DNA from: Zelopaecilomyces penicillatus
Taxonomy: Eukaryota; Ascomycota; Sordariomycetes; Hypocreales; Pseudodiploosporaceae
Length of the DNA stretch: 64,000 nucleotides
Direction of reading: 5' to 3'
Assembly: GCA_005765155.1 (NCBI GenBank)
Contig: VCCP01000006.1
Location: forward strand, 2,616,501-2,680,500
Shown here: piece by piece, positions 1 through 8,783 of the stretch
How the letters are laid out: each line of letters opens with the position of its first letter
Position numbering within the stretch: the first letter of the stretch is position 1
Notes under the pieces: model-generated
What the model was told of the DNA's origin: nothing
The model's input: the letters and a program-made list of their open reading frames with translations, nothing else
Database searches by the model: none
Translations under genes and position numbers: made by a program

Positions 1-646
1 CTTTAAAATATAAAAAAAATAGCCTTATACTCTTATTTTATTTTATTATAATTATACTTAGCTTTATTTTAATAATTACTTTTAAATCTAATTAAGTATT
101 ATTATTTATTTAAGATTTATATTAAAACTATTTCCTATTCTTTAAGGCTGGTATTTATTATAAATATAATTTCTTTACTCTTTTTAAAGAGATTAAATAA
201 TATTAGAATAGGAGTAATTATTATTATATCCTTAAGCTTAATTATTATCTTTAATTATAATCCTTCTTATTTCTAAAAGGCTTTCTTTTATAATAAAATA
301 ATAAAAAAAAAAAAAATAATAATAAAATTATATATTTAAATTTAATAATAATTAATAAGCCTAAGAAAGGCTTTAATATCTATTATATTATAATAAATAA
401 GCTATTTTAGGATTTTAATAAGTTTCTCTTTAATTAGTTTTCTCTTAAATATCTTATAAAGAAATCTAATAATAATAATTATATTTTAATAATATCTTAA
501 TTTCTCTTTTAATATTATATATCTAAAAAGCTTAATATTAAAAAGGATTTTATTAAGATTTTATAAATATTTAAATATATATTTCTATAATCTAAAAAAA
601 ATCTTTTTATTATTATAAATAAATTATAATCTATATATAATAATAT
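1..646. other. AT-rich relic left of the copia element
   Basis: No gene. The sequence is almost entirely A and T with short residual GC words, the usual look of RIP-eroded transposon DNA in this window. It is the left half of whatever the copia element at 647 inserted into; the right half resumes at 22150, where a gypsy-type integrase can still be read. I could not read a protein in this left part. Confidence 0.6.
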
Positions 647-992
647 TGCAATTTGCAGTATAAAGTTATAACTAAAGCTAGTAGTGATAGCAGTGGAAGA
701 AAGGCAGTGAATAGTTATCTAGAGTAAAGTCTATAGAAAAGAAGAAAGAAGTGATTGAATTGCCGATAGAGAAAGAAAGCAGGATTCAGCTAGGAATCCA
801 GCTATCTTATATATCTAAATAATACTAGGATTATTTGGAATTATTTAAGAATTCTAAATAATATTTCTTTAGATTTCTAAGCATTCTAAATAATAAGAAA
901 GGGAGGGATATAAGGGATAAGCCCTTATTTTACTAGTCTAGCCTGATATAGCAGGTCAGGCTGCATAGGCTTTTTAGGTCTTATAGCAGGTC
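647..992 (-). repeat. copia 3' LTR, first segment
   Basis: Matches 21678-22023 with about nine transitions. The gypsy element beginning at 993 interrupts it after the duplicated AGGTC (988-992); the LTR resumes at 16162. Confidence 0.9.
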
Positions 993-1422
993 TGTCATGA
1001 CCCAACGACATGGTCGTACAATAGGCCGGTCACGTGACCTGAGGAAGGTATGTACCATGGAGGAAAGGGGACCAGTCATGATGGATCAGTGGGATCACCA
1101 TGAGAATGGTGGTGAGCTAGGTGAGTCAGCAACTTGGATCACCTGGATCACCACTTATATAGCAAGTGATTTAAGTGATCTATAATGTATATATATGCCC
1201 TCAATTTTCATTCTTTAGATATAGCTTAGATAGTTATTAATATACTTTCAACTTTATTATATTATTTACTATCACTTACTATACTAATACCTGATCCCTG
1301 ATTATAATACCTTATATCTATCACCAATATAACAGACCTATTACTTAGAATACCCTAACTCATCTACCAATATAAACCCCTTTTTATTAGATTTATCCCT
1401 TAGGAATTTATTAAATATCATA
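993..1422 (+). repeat. 5' LTR of the older gypsy copy
   Basis: 430 bp, homologous to 1956-2383. The first ~165 bp keep normal base composition and close identity to the intact LTR, while the remainder shows heavy C-to-T/G-to-A change. The terminal CA has become TA. Confidence 0.88.
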
Positions 1423-1484
1423 TATTAATAACTCTTGTTTAGTGGGTTACTGTGTTACCCTGAGCAATATTACTATTTCATAAG

Positions 1485-1955
1485 ATGGCTCCTTAAACCC
1501 CCATCCTATCTAGAAGTACTAACCAAGGAGGCACTCCTAATGCTCTTGTTAATAACAATCCGAATATAGAGGTAGATAAAGAGGAAGAAGATAATAATAA
1601 TATCAAGATCAAAGGACTCCAAGAAGATATTCTTATACTAAAGGAAACCAATAGACACTTCAAACAAATACTAGAGGAGGAATATAAGGGATATACAGAA
1701 GAAGTAAAAATAGTTAAGCTTATCACCGAAACCTTGCAACTCCAGGTCAAATAGCTTCTCGAGAATATGGAAATCCAAGCAAAACAGTATAAACATAGGT
1801 TAGAAACAGTTGTAGCATAGATATACACCGGAAAGGATACCGGAGAAATCTTAAAGTTATGAACACCTGAGCCCTTTGATAGCACTTTAAGCAAACTTTA
1901 AGGGTTTCTTACCCAACTCTATGCTTTCTTTCTATACTACCTAATATAATTCCAG
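1485..1955 (+). pseudogene. gag relic of the older gypsy copy, first part
   Basis: Starts at the ATG equivalent to the intact gag start and follows it codon by codon, but has an early stop (CAA to TAA at the fourth codon) and many later ones produced by RIP-type transitions. It is cut at 1955 by the younger element; the homologous sequence continues at 9540. Confidence 0.88.
1951..1955. repeat. Target-site duplication of the intact gypsy (left)
   Basis: TCCAG directly before the LTR start TGTCACGACC. The same five bases follow the right LTR at 9535-9539. The unmutated gag reads TCCGG here, so the target had already undergone a G-to-A change when the younger copy inserted. Confidence 0.92.
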
Positions 1956-2383
1956 TGTCACGACCCAACGACATGGTCGTACAATAGGCCGGTCATGTGA
2001 CCTAGGGAAGGTACGTACCATGGAGGAAGGGGACCAGTTAGATAGATCAGTGGGATCACCATAAGAATGGTGGTGAGCCAGGTGAGCCAGCAACTTGGAT
2101 CACCAGGATCACCACTTGCACGACAAGTGATCCAAGTGATCCACGATGTATATATACGCCCTCAATTTTCACTCTTTAAAACATAGCTTAGATAGTTATC
2201 AACACACTTTCAACTTCATCGTATTGTTCGCTACCGCTCACTACGCTGATACTTGACCCCTGGTTACGATACTCCGTATCTATCACCAACGTGACAGACC
2301 TATTGCTCAGAACACCCCGACTCATCTGCCAACATAAACCCCTTTCGTTAGGTTTATCCCTTGGGAATTCACCAAACGTCACA
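1956..2383 (+). repeat. 5' LTR of the intact gypsy element
   Basis: 428 bp, starting TGTCACGACC and ending AACGTCACA. It contains nested inverted repeats, a TATA box at 2149-2156 and the presumed mRNA start near 2194. By eye I found no difference from the 3' LTR. Confidence 0.95.
2095..2156 (+). promoter_or_regulatory. LTR promoter: inverted repeats plus TATA box
   Basis: TTGGATCAC at 2095-2103 pairs with GTGATCCAA at 2127-2135; inside or overlapping it CACTTG (2113-2118) pairs with CAAGTG (2124-2129). TATATATA follows at 2149-2156. The presumed mRNA start (2194, from the self-priming complementarity) lies about 40 nt further. The same arrangement is in the 3' LTR. Whether the inverted repeats act as protein-binding sites or as an RNA/DNA hairpin is not shown. 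Confidence 0.6.
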
Positions 2384-2384
2384 C

Positions 2385-2394
2385 GTTGATAACT
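2385..2394 (+). other. Self-priming primer-binding site
   Basis: GTTGATAACT begins one base after the 5' LTR. Its reverse complement AGTTATCAAC occurs at 2194-2203 in the LTR, where the mRNA 5' end is expected about 40 nt after the TATA box. No TGG (the complement of a tRNA CCA end) is present at the LTR edge. In Tf1-type chromoviruses the first ~11 nt of the mRNA anneal to a site beside the LTR and prime reverse transcription after cleavage; this match has exactly that layout. Confidence 0.75.
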
Positions 2395-2445
2395 CTTGTT
2401 CAGTGGGTTACTGTGTTACCCTGGGCAATATCGCTATTTCGCAAG

Positions 2446-4884
2446 ATGGCTCCTCAAACCCCCACCTCATCCGGAAGTACTAACCAAGGAGGCACCCCTA
2501 ATGCCCCTGTCAACAACAATCCGAACATGGAGGTAGATGAAGAGGAAGAAGACGATGACGACGTCAAGATCAAAGGACTCCAAGAAGATGTTCTCGCGCT
2601 GGAAGAAACCAGCAGACGCTTCAAACAAATGCTAGAGGAGGAGCGCAAGGGACGTGCAGAAGAAGCGAAGATGGCCAAGCTCGCCACCGAAACCTTGCAA
2701 CTCCAGGTCAAACAGCTTCTCGAGAACATGGAAATCCAAGCGAAACAGCATAGACACGGGTTGGAAACAGTTGCAGCACAGATGCACACCGGAAAGGACA
2801 CCGGAGAAATCTTGAAGCCACGAACACCCGAGCCTTTTGACGGCACTCCAAGCAAACTTCAAGGGTTTCTTACCCAACTCCGCGCTTTCTTTCTGTACTA
2901 TCCAACACAATTCCGGCTCGAACCAGTCAAAGTAAGGTACGCCGCAGGGCTCCTTACCGGAACCGCACTTACCTGGTTCGAACCAACACTTCGAGACTAC
3001 GTCAACAATGCCTCGATGGGGACCTCAAAGGAGGAAACTGACCTAATCTTTGCCGACTACGACATCTTTGAGCAACAACTCCTGAACACCTTCGGATCGT
3101 CAAATGAAAAACGACAAGCTGAACAACACCTACGCAACCTCCGTCAGACAGGGTCTGCCTCGGACTATGTTGCGAAGTTCCGACAAATCTTGTCCAAACT
3201 ACCCGAAAAAGATGAGCAAACGTGTATGGAAACCCTGTACTATGGACTCAAGTCAGAAGTCAAAGACGAATTGTACAAAGAAGTCCGACCGGACTCTTTC
3301 ACGGAATATTGCGCTATGGCTGTCGCCATCGACGACAGACAGCACTCGCGCCGACAAGAAAAGAAGTACGAAGGACGAAACTGGAAACCAACTTACTTCG
3401 GATTCCAACCACGGCAACAACAACATAAGGCAAACCATGGTCAACGACGAAATGACCCTAACACCCTACCAATCAGAATGGACCTCGACGCTGCACAACG
3501 ACGAGACGCATCCAAAGTCAAGTGCTATAATTGCGACAAAATGGGACATTTCGCCAGGGACTGCCGACAACCGAAACGAGAACGAAAAGACTGGAAACCA
3601 GTACCTGATGCGCGACGAAGCGCACACACCATGGCCAAAGATGGACGAACCCTGGCCATGACGGGACGACGAGGATGGGGACGAGGACGACCCGGAAACT
3701 ACGGACACCCCACACCTCGACAGTCACCAATGTTGCGGACCACGCTAACCCGATCCGGTACCGCACAATGGGACCAACAACTGGATATGGACACAGATGA
3801 GGAAGAATACTTCGAAGAGATTCCGGACCGACAAGTAATCCCTGCCACGGATGACGAAAACACCCTGGTTGAAGATGAAACAACAAGCGACAGCTCGGAC
3901 TCCAGCTCTTCAGAATCCGAGAGCGAAGAACCTCTCAGGACAACTCAATACCATGCTACACCATATCCACCACCTAAGAGTGCTGCCCATAAACACCTTA
4001 GAGAAGCAGCAATCAAACTTACGCAAGTACCAAGCCACGCGGACAGAGTCAACCTTCGACTCACAATCACCAAATACGTTCGTGAATGGACGTTGGAAGA
4101 AGGCCTAGGCGTCCCTGTCCCAGGAAACCACCTTGGAAGAGCCTTCATGTTGAAAACCAACTACAGCAAACACGAAGACGATCATGCACTCCTAGACCCT
4201 AATCATGTTTTCCACAGCGAAATCAGTTGGATGTCATGCATCGACTTCTCCTGTTTTCAACACCAGAAAACAAAAATCCAGAACGAATTCTTCCCACGCC
4301 GTATGGGAGCACGAGGAATTAAGAATGTCCTCACAGGAGATCAATTCGTCGACTGGCACGAGGCTGAGTACTTTGCACCTTTTGGAATTGGCGTGTTCGA
4401 ACCACACCCCAAGACCCCAGAAGAATGCAGACAAGGAGCCGAAAACAAAGACTGCAAGTCCATCTATTGCGAGGTCCACAAATGGGAAAAGCTCGAATTA
4501 GGACACAACGGGCCACAACTCACAGACTGTGGAAAGGAGGACTTATATGATTGCACCAACCTCAAGTGCGATATACACTCACAACAGAAGCTGGTACAAT
4601 GGCACGAAAGACGACTACTGGAAGACAGTATCCCAGGGAGAACTCAGTGCGAAGCCACGATGGCAATCAACTGCAACAAACCTCGGTGCAGACAACATGC
4701 GGAGGAAAACAAACGCATGTACGAGGAAATGAAGAACCTCCACAAACGAGAATTCAACTTCCGAACCCACGAAGGAAGTCAAGCCGATCGAACTCTGTAC
4801 CATGTAATCACTCAAGGCTTGGACAGAACAAAATACGACGGACCATGCAAAGAATGCAACCCCGGAAACTCAAAAAACGAGTAA
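2446..4884 (+). CDS. gag: Gag polyprotein of the gypsy chromovirus
   Basis: An 812-residue Gag from the ATG at 2446 (MAPQTPTSSG...); the frame opens slightly earlier (2386) but without a good start. An acidic stretch (about residues 29-38) and a coiled-coil segment are followed by a retrotransposon-gag capsid region (about 110-310). A CCHC knuckle has C360, C363, H368 and C373. An acidic/serine linker follows, then an unusual C-terminal part with four C-x4-C-x2-H motifs (C598/C603/H606, C670/C675/H678, C703/C708/H711, C743/C748/H751); the last three also have an upstream Cys 7-8 residues earlier (C661, C695, C735). The protein is much longer than the usual ~300-450-residue gypsy Gag. It ends in SKNE followed by TAA; the AAA AAC codons there form the frameshift site. 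Confidence 0.93.
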   Translation: MAPQTPTSSGSTNQGGTPNAPVNNNPNMEVDEEEEDDDDVKIKGLQEDVLALEETSRRFKQMLEEERKGRAEEAKMAKLATETLQLQVKQLLENMEIQAKQHRHGLETVAAQMHTGKDTGEILKPRTPEPFDGTPSKLQGFLTQLRAFFLYYPTQFRLEPVKVRYAAGLLTGTALTWFEPTLRDYVNNASMGTSKEETDLIFADYDIFEQQLLNTFGSSNEKRQAEQHLRNLRQTGSASDYVAKFRQILSKLPEKDEQTCMETLYYGLKSEVKDELYKEVRPDSFTEYCAMAVAIDDRQHSRRQEKKYEGRNWKPTYFGFQPRQQQHKANHGQRRNDPNTLPIRMDLDAAQRRDASKVKCYNCDKMGHFARDCRQPKRERKDWKPVPDARRSAHTMAKDGRTLAMTGRRGWGRGRPGNYGHPTPRQSPMLRTTLTRSGTAQWDQQLDMDTDEEEYFEEIPDRQVIPATDDENTLVEDETTSDSSDSSSSESESEEPLRTTQYHATPYPPPKSAAHKHLREAAIKLTQVPSHADRVNLRLTITKYVREWTLEEGLGVPVPGNHLGRAFMLKTNYSKHEDDHALLDPNHVFHSEISWMSCIDFSCFQHQKTKIQNEFFPRRMGARGIKNVLTGDQFVDWHEAEYFAPFGIGVFEPHPKTPEECRQGAENKDCKSIYCEVHKWEKLELGHNGPQLTDCGKEDLYDCTNLKCDIHSQQKLVQWHERRLLEDSIPGRTQCEATMAINCNKPRCRQHAEENKRMYEEMKNLHKREFNFRTHEGSQADRTLYHVITQGLDRTKYDGPCKECNPGNSKNE

Positions 4885-4913
4885 AGTCGCCTGTAAGAGG
4901 GTTACAGCGCGAC
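4872..4913 (+). promoter_or_regulatory. -1 programmed ribosomal frameshift signal (gag to pol)
   Basis: A AAA AAC at 4872-4878 is in the correct phase (gag codons AAA AAC). The gag stop TAA is at 4882-4884. A stem follows after a 7-nt spacer: GTCGC (4886-4890) pairs with GCGAC (4909-4913), CTGTAA (4891-4896) with TTACAG (4902-4907), with a GAGGG loop and one bulged C (4908). Slippage of one base puts the ribosome into the pol frame at CGA GTA AAG, which stays open to 8783. All three parts of a canonical signal are present. Confidence 0.88.
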
Positions 4914-7900
4914 CCCCCACGAAAGACCCTCTGTGCAACAGGCACCAACGGGCTCAAACTAACGACGGAAATACGGATCATGGGACATTGTTTTCACGCT
5001 CTAGTGGACAGCGGAGCAATGGGCAATTACATATCACCAAAAGCCGTGAATCGCACACGACTACCATGGCGTGACAAGGAAGAACCGTACCCCTTGTATG
5101 ACCTGGAAGGAAATACCTTCGCCTATAATGGAGGACAGATCGACAAAGAGACTGATCATCTCCAATTCGAAGTCCAAGGACATCAAGACAGTGCTACATT
5201 CGACGTAATGGACACTGGAGAATACGAACTTGTGTTAGGCCACCCCTGGTTATTTGATAGTAACCCACAGATCGATTGGAAGACAGGCCAGATGCGATGG
5301 AGCGACACCGCATCGTCCCCAAAAAATCACGAAGATCCAACGACAATGGGCAAAGCGAAGAAAGTACGCTTTATGGCTACCGAGAAGGGCCTCCCACCGG
5401 GAAATCACACTAAAAAACGACACGACGGTCGACAACGACAAACCCGACGGGTTATTGCCGCCCTTAGGACAACAATGGAGCAACTACGAGAACACTCCAA
5501 GAACGAATCACCCTCAGACATGGAAAAACGACTTGCACCTATACCAGAAGAATACCGCAAGTACGTCAAACTGTTTCGCGAAGAACTCGAAACAAAACTC
5601 CCCTTGCACAACCAATGGGACCACGAAATCCAGATCATGGACGGAAAGAAGCCTACTTTCACCAAGATCTACACACTGAACGCCAAGGAACTCGAAACAC
5701 TACGAGAGTACCTTGACGAAATGCTCGAAAAAGGATATATCCGACCATCCACATCCGAAGCAGGATACCCTGTCATGTTTGTACCCAAAAAGAATGGCAA
5801 GCTACGACTAGTTGTGGACTACCGATTGTTGAATGCAGTCACAATCAAGGATCGGACCCCCCTACCGTTGATCAACGAACTACGCGATCGATTGCATGGA
5901 ATGAACTGGTTTACTACCCTAGACCTCAAAGGAGCGTACAACTTGATTCGAATAAAGAAAGGCGACGAATGGAAAACCGCTTTCAGAACCAAGTTTGGAC
6001 TTTTCGAATATCTGGTAATGCCTTTCGGCCTAACCAATGCTCCTGCAACATTCCAACGCATGATCAACAACGTTCTCCGAGAACATTTGGATATCTTCGT
6101 AGTAGTCTACCTAGACGATATTCTGATCTTCTCCCGAACGGAAGAAGAACACAGAGAACACGTCCATAAGGTATTACAACTACTCCAAGACAACAATCTT
6201 CTCGTCGAACCAGAAAAATGTGAATTTCACAAACAAACGGTTACCTTTTTAGGACATATCTTTTCACCAGGTGAGATTCGAATGGAACCAGCGAAAATCG
6301 CTGCAGTACGTGACTGGCCGACGCCACAAAACGTTACGAACGTACAAGAGTTTTTGGGCTTCACCAATTACTACCGAAAGTTCATCCGCGACTATGGCAA
6401 GATAGCCGCGCCACTCACCGAATGCACTAAAAAAGATCGCAAATTCCTATGGAAACCCGATGTGGATGCCGCATTTGAAGAACTTAAGAAGCGAATCTGC
6501 GAAGAACCTGTACTAGCGATGTACGATCCAGACAAACCCACGGAACTCGAAACTGATGCTTCAAACTACGCCATCGGAGCGCAGATTGGACAACGGGATA
6601 ACGAAGGCAGACTACGACCTGTCGCCTTCTACTCCAAGAAACTTCATGGAGCAGAACTCAATTACCCAATCTACGACAAAGAATTCATGGCTATCGTCAA
6701 AGCCTTTGACGAATTCTCACATTACTTGCGAGGAAGCAATCACCGAATAAAGGTTTTTACCGACCACAAGAACATCTCTTACTTCGCCACCACACAGAAG
6801 CTAAACGCACGACAAACCCGCTACGCAGAAACCCTTGCGGATTACGACTACGAAATCATCCACCGCAAAGGATCCGAAAACGGCAGAGCAGACGCTCTAA
6901 GCCGACGAAGCGACCATGATGATGGAAAGCCTCATCATGAAGGACAAATCTTTCAAATGACCGAATCAGGCGCGCTACAGATGAAACTAAACGCTACATA
7001 CCGAGTTATGTCAGCTAACCCTGTCTTGAAACGAGTCAAGCAAGCGTACTCCTCAGAAGACATAGCAAAGGCACCTGAAGGCACAAAATGGAAAGATGGA
7101 CATTACGAATATGATGAGAAACTTTGGATACCTGAAGAACTCCAGGAGACCATTATACGAGAACTACACGAATCCCCTGTTCATGGTCACCAAGGAATTA
7201 CGAAGACCACAGAACGAGCACAAAGATACTACGGATTCAAAGGACTACGACGAATAGTCCAGAAAGTAATAAGTGACTGCGTCACTTGTGGACGAACCAA
7301 GCTAGCACGACACAAACCATACGGAGAATTACAACCGTTACCGGTACCAGCACGACCATGGGAGTCAGTATCGTTCGACTTTATCGTCAAACTACCCCTG
7401 TCTGTGGAACCTCTCACGGGAGTAGCTTACGACTCCATATGGGTTATTGTGGAAAGATTAACGAAGTTCTCTTACTTCATCCCTTACCTAGAAGCAAGCT
7501 CAGCCGAAGATCTTGCTTATAGTTTCAACAGAGTGGTTGTAAGCTCACACGGCTTACCAGAAGAAATCATATCCGACAGAGGAACAACATTCGCCTCTAA
7601 GTTTTGGCAAGGATTGATGGGATATCTTGGGACCAGACACAGACTCAGTACCGCCTACCATCCACAAACGGACGGACAAACGGAACGAATCAACCAAATT
7701 ATTGAAGGATACCTACGCGCTTACATTAATTACCATCAGGATGACTGGGTAAAACACCTACCAACCGCGCAACTAGCCTACAATACATCCGTTTCCGAAT
7801 CAACACAACTTACGCCAATGTACGCCAATTATGGATTCACACCGGAAGCATTTCACCTACCACGCCAAGAAGGACCAAAATCAGAAAAAGCCATGCTTGA

Positions 7901-8783
7901 CGCCACACAAAAACGACAATTGCACGAAGAACTCCGTGCACAACTCCAAATCGTCCGCAACAGAATGAAACATTATGCGGATCAACAAAGATTGAAGGGA
8001 CCAATCTTTAAAGAGGGAGACATGGTGTACCTTTTGCGCTACACACCAGGCAAAACTTCTCCAAACATTACGACAACGCGACCAAGCGACAAATTGGATT
8101 TCAAAAAACTTGGACCTTTCAAAGTCAAGAAAGCCATTTCTAACACCAACTACGAACTTTCACTACCAAAGAACATACGGTTACACCCCGTATTTCACAT
8201 TTCCTTACTAAGCAAAGCACCAGACAACGCGAAGGAACACACAGACATCACAGTACACGCAATAGAAGAAGAATGGGAAGTCGAAACAATCATAGACTAC
8301 AGGCTAAACAACGGCAAGAAAGAATACCTGGTTAAGTGGAAAGGGTTTGGGCCCGAGGAAAACTCATGGGAGCCCCCTAACCACCTAAATCATTGCCGAC
8401 CCCTGATGCGACAATACCACCAGAGGGCAAGGAGCCATCCTGGAAAATCGAGTTCCAATCAATCACGTCAAAACCCCCCAATGACTGGATCTCAATCACC
8501 GCATCCGACTCTATCCGTTCAGCCGCATCCAAATCATCCAGCGATTGCAAACCCCGCTTCACCATCTCGTGACCACGCGACACCACGGATTGACGCTGAC
8601 GACGCAAACGACTCAGTCGTGCTACCGCAGCAGACACCGCCTCCTGAGCTGCCTGAAGCTGTTTTTCTGTCTCCTCCTCTTCTCGCTCAATACGATTCTT
8701 TTCTGACAGGATCTTCGCGACTGGATAGACCAGTTACCTTCCGGAAAGTAAAACGGAATGGAAAAACATACCTGAGGACATAG
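4878..8783 (+). CDS. pol: Pol polyprotein (protease, RT, RNase H, integrase, chromodomain)
   Basis: Made as a Gag-Pol fusion of about 2112 residues by -1 frameshifting at 4872-4878. The frame is already open from 4551, overlapping gag, but that upstream part is probably not translated as Pol. Domains in order, by position: aspartic protease with DSGA at 5007; reverse transcriptase with YLDD at 6108-6119; RNase H with a DAS motif near 6553; integrase with an HHCC zinc site (around 7168-7284) and catalytic D (7377), D (7575) and E (7683), spaced D-65-D-35-E; a chromodomain with the WKGF and SWEP signature at about 8266-8395. A proline-rich tail follows. No stop or frameshift within. The last ~400 bp are also coding on the other strand. 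Confidence 0.95.
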   Translation, partial: RVKSPVRGLQRDPPRKTLCATGTNGLKLTTEIRIMGHCFHALVDSGAMGNYISPKAVNRTRLPWRDKEEPYPLYDLEGNTFAYNGGQIDKETDHLQFEVQGHQDSATFDVMDTGEYELVLGHPWLFDSNPQIDWKTGQMRWSDTASSPKNHEDPTTMGKAKKVRFMATEKGLPPGNHTKKRHDGRQRQTRRVIAALRTTMEQLREHSKNESPSDMEKRLAPIPEEYRKYVKLFREELETKLPLHNQWDHEIQIMDGKKPTFTKIYTLNAKELETLREYLDEMLEKGYIRPSTSEAGYPVMFVPKKNGKLRLVVDYRLLNAVTIKDRTPLPLINELRDRLHGMNWFTTLDLKGAYNLIRIKKGDEWKTAFRTKFGLFEYLVMPFGLTNAPATFQRMINNVLREHLDIFVVVYLDDILIFSRTEEEHREHVHKVLQLLQDNNLLVEPEKCEFHKQTVTFLGHIFSPGEIRMEPAKIAAVRDWPTPQNVTNVQEFLGFTNYYRKFIRDYGKIAAPLTECTKKDRKFLWKPDVDAAFEELKKRICEEPVLAMYDPDKPTELETDASNYAIGAQIGQRDNEGRLRPVAFYSKKLHGAELNYPIYDKEFMAIVKAFDEFSHYLRGSNHRIKVFTDHKNISYFATTQKLNARQTRYAETLADYDYEIIHRKGSENGRADALSRRSDHDDGKPHHEGQIFQMTESGALQMKLNATYRVMSANPVLKRVKQAYSSEDIAKAPEGTKWKDGHYEYDEKLWIPEELQETIIRELHESPVHGHQGITKTTERAQRYYGFKGLRRIVQKVISDCVTCGRTKLARHKPYGELQPLPVPARPWESVSFDFIVKLPLSVEPLTGVAYDSIWVIVERLTKFSYFIPYLEASSAEDLAYSFNRVVVSSHGLPEEIISDRGTTFASKFWQGLMGYLGTRHRLSTAYHPQTDGQTERINQIIEGYLRAYINYHQDDWVKHLPTAQLAYNTSVSESTQLTPMYANYGFTPEAFHLPRQEGPKSEKAMLDATQKRQLHEELRAQLQIVRNRMKHYADQQRLKGPIFKEGDMVYLLRYTPGKTSPNITTTRPSDKLDFKKLGPFKVKKAISNTNYELSLPKNIRLHPVFHISLLSKAPDNAKEHTDITVHAIEEEWEVETIIDYRLNNGKKEYLVKWKGFGPEENSWEPPNHLNHCRPLMRQYHQRARSHPGKSSSNQSRQNPPMTGSQSPHPTLSVQPHPNHPAIANPASPSRDHATPRIDADDANDSVVLPQQTPPPELPEAVFLSPPLLAQYDSFLTGSSRLDRPVTFRKVKRNGKTYLRT

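Noticed and set aside
2188..2382. 64-codon minus-strand frame in the 5' LTR, repeated at 9339-9533
   Set aside because: Both lie wholly in the LTR, the start is not supported, and they have no recognisable content; duplicates only because the LTRs are identical.
2454..2910. Antisense frames of 92 and 133 codons opposite gag
   Set aside because: Shadows of the codon bias of gag; Ser/Leu-rich, without domain or splice support.
4886..4918. Pseudoknot after the frameshift stem
   Set aside because: The GGG of the loop could pair with the C-run, but it begins immediately after an 11-bp stem, leaving no linker to cross it.
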